Below are positions 62,795 through 64,000 of a DNA stretch of 64,000 bases, in pieces (position 1 is the first letter of the stretch; each line of letters opens with the position of its first letter). The notes below the pieces were generated by a model that worked only from the letters and a program-made list of their open reading frames with translations, made no database searches and was not told where the DNA came from. The position numbers were made by a program, and so were the translations under genes. This stretch comes from an uncultured Methanosarcinales archaeon. Its GTDB lineage: Archaea > Halobacteriota > Methanosarcinia > Methanotrichales > Methanotrichaceae. The stretch spans positions 1-64,000 of the forward strand of contig CAIQHB010000046.1 in assembly GCA_903871465.1 (NCBI GenBank). Reading direction: 5' to 3'.

Positions 62795-64000
62795 CTACAC
62801 CGTAATTGGCGTGGAGAAGCCAATCTCGCCTGCGAGGGGCGTCTTCATCAGCGAACGAACCTCATCCGGCCTATTTGCCAGTACCCACATGAGCTTGACC
62901 AGTGCCACCTCCGGCAGCATGTCCTCACCTTCGATTGCTCCAGCATCGAGCATGTAGCGTCCTGTGTCATACACTCTATCGCATATCCTGCCCCGCAGGC
63001 ATTGCGAGGTTATGACCACGGGGACGCCCTCTTCTGTGGCTCTTCTTATGCCGCCTATCCAATCGGAAGCCACATGGCCGAGGCCGGTTCCCTCCAGGAC
63101 GATTCCCCGATAGCCTTTATCGATGTAGTAGTCCAAAATCTCCGGGGATGATCCGGGCGTGTACTTGACGAGGCCGCATCTGGGCTCAAGCAATTCCTTC
63201 AACTGCAGTTTTGCTTCGCCACGACGGCAATAAGGCAGTAAGGGCTGAATTTTTCTGGTGAGGTAATCCACGCGCCCCAAGGGCGGCTGGTTCATGCTCT
63301 GGAAGGCGTCTCTGCGAGATGTATGCATCTTGCGAATGCGGGTGCCGCGGTGAATGGAACAGTAATCGTCGCTGGTAGTGCCATGCATAACCACACAGAC
63401 CTCTGCCATGTCGCTGATGGCGACAGAGGCCGCGCAGACGGCATTCATGGAAGCATCGCTGCTGGGCCGGTCAGAGCTCCTCTGCGAGCCGACGATGACC
63501 ACGGGCACAGGGGTCTTCAGCATGAAGGAGAGCGCTGCTGCGGTGTACATCATGGTATCGGTGCCATGGGTTATGATGACACCTTCCGCACCGCTCTGAA
63601 TCTCCTCCGCCACAGCCCGCGCGAGACGGGTCCAGTATTCGGCACGCATGTTCTCGCTCAAAATCTGATAGATCACCCGGGCATGGTAGTTGGCAATCTC
63701 CTCCAGCTCCGGGATGGCGGAGATGATCTCGCCTGCAGAGAACTGGCTGGTGACGGCACCGGTCCTGTAATCGACCTTACTGGCAATGGTTCCCCCAGTG
63801 GATAGAATGGATATCTGAGGAAGCCCCGCCCTTTTTTGAAGCGACTTATCTTTATCTAAAGGCTTCAAATCCAGGCCCTTCTCCACGAGCTTAAGGTCGC
63901 TCTCGCGAACACGTAGGCCTATATTGTAGCCATTGTTCAGCTTTATGACTACATGTCCAGGTCGTCGGGACGGCATGAGCACGCCCTCGTAGGACATGCC
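62795..64000 (-). CDS. gatD: Glutamyl-tRNA(Gln) amidotransferase subunit D (5' end beyond window)
   Basis: About 400 residues are visible. An N-terminal SH3-like region ([20 protein letters not shown]) leads into an L-asparaginase-type domain with [20 protein letters not shown] (first catalytic Thr) and [20 protein letters not shown] (the second Thr with Asp). With GatE it converts Glu-tRNA(Gln) to Gln-tRNA(Gln) by releasing ammonia from glutamine or asparagine. The Met at 63997 is probably internal, since the frame continues to the window edge and the family usually has more residues there. gatE is not visible. Confidence 0.93.
   Translation of the reverse strand, partial: GMSYEGVLMPSRRPGHVVIKLNNGYNIGLRVRESDLKLVEKGLDLKPLDKDKSLQKRAGLPQISILSTGGTIASKVDYRTGAVTSQFSAGEIISAIPELEEIANYHARVIYQILSENMRAEYWTRLARAVAEEIQSGAEGVIITHGTDTMMYTAAALSFMLKTPVPVVIVGSQRSSDRPSSDASMNAVCAASVAISDMAEVCVVMHGTTSDDYCSIHRGTRIRKMHTSRRDAFQSMNQPPLGRVDYLTRKIQPLLPYCRRGEAKLQLKELLEPRCGLVKYTPGSSPEILDYYIDKGYRGIVLEGTGLGHVASDWIGGIRRATEEGVPVVITSQCLRGRICDRVYDTGRYMLDAGAIEGEDMLPEVALVKLMWVLANRPDEVRSLMKTPLAGEIGFSTPITV

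Overview
This 64 kb window is chromosomal DNA from a methanogenic archaeon. The evidence is archaeal information-processing genes (eS1, uL16/L10e, aIF2 beta, SRP54, Alba, GatD), an archaeal RNase P RNA, TATA boxes about 26 nt upstream of likely start sites, leaderless starts, and cofactor genes for F420 (cofC, cofE) and methanopterin (mptA). DNA gyrase plus gas vesicle genes, TRAM-tailed RlmE and aIF2 beta, and an NgBR-like cis-prenyltransferase point to the Methanosarcinales, most likely Methanothrix (Methanosaeta). The genus is an inference; no 16S rRNA gene is present.

Layout. 1-4.7 kb: two tandem gvpA genes (one cut by the left edge), diverging from a signalling block of response regulator, PAS histidine kinase, Cys-rich DUF835 protein, PadR regulator and KaiC-like ATPase, then a TPR protein. 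5-11.9 kb: DNA repair (ogg, uvrB), RNase P RNA, rlmE-TRAM, alba, a phosphohexomutase and a membrane glycosyltransferase. 11.9-17.8 kb: a two-gene operon for large secreted proteins, one joining a TIM-barrel-like region, a CWB2-like segment and a gingipain-like C25 domain. 18-21.4 kb: DUF2240 and two tandem B12-binding radical SAM proteins.

21.5-32.5 kb is accessory. It holds a CHAT-NB-ARC-TPR protein (1212 aa) with a small Cys-pair protein and a small membrane protein, two membrane proteins on the opposite strand, a duplicated structured element that looks like a pair of small RNA genes, hicB with a hicA stub, small secreted proteins, an Hfq-like protein, a possible IS200/IS605 end and a broken sensor-kinase fragment. 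32.5-35.3 kb is a three-gene unit: Rossmann-type LOG relative, secreted CrtC-like protein and radical SAM enzyme. 35.4-39.6 kb has the methylthioadenosine salvage genes mtnA and mtnP on either side of a GMC oxidoreductase.

39.6-64 kb is mostly housekeeping: eS1, a surface protein with a repeated WSNY domain, the mptA operon, kptA, an NgBR-like subunit divergent from a DUF92 protein, aroE-tyrA, gyrB-gyrA, tRNA-Cys, srp54, a pair of homologous secreted proteins, and a run gatD, uL16, aIF2 beta, small ORF, cofE, cofC. The best candidate for an undescribed system is the CHAT/STAND locus with its membrane partners and adjoining structured repeats (21.5-29.2 kb). The second is the LOG/CrtC-like/radical SAM operon.
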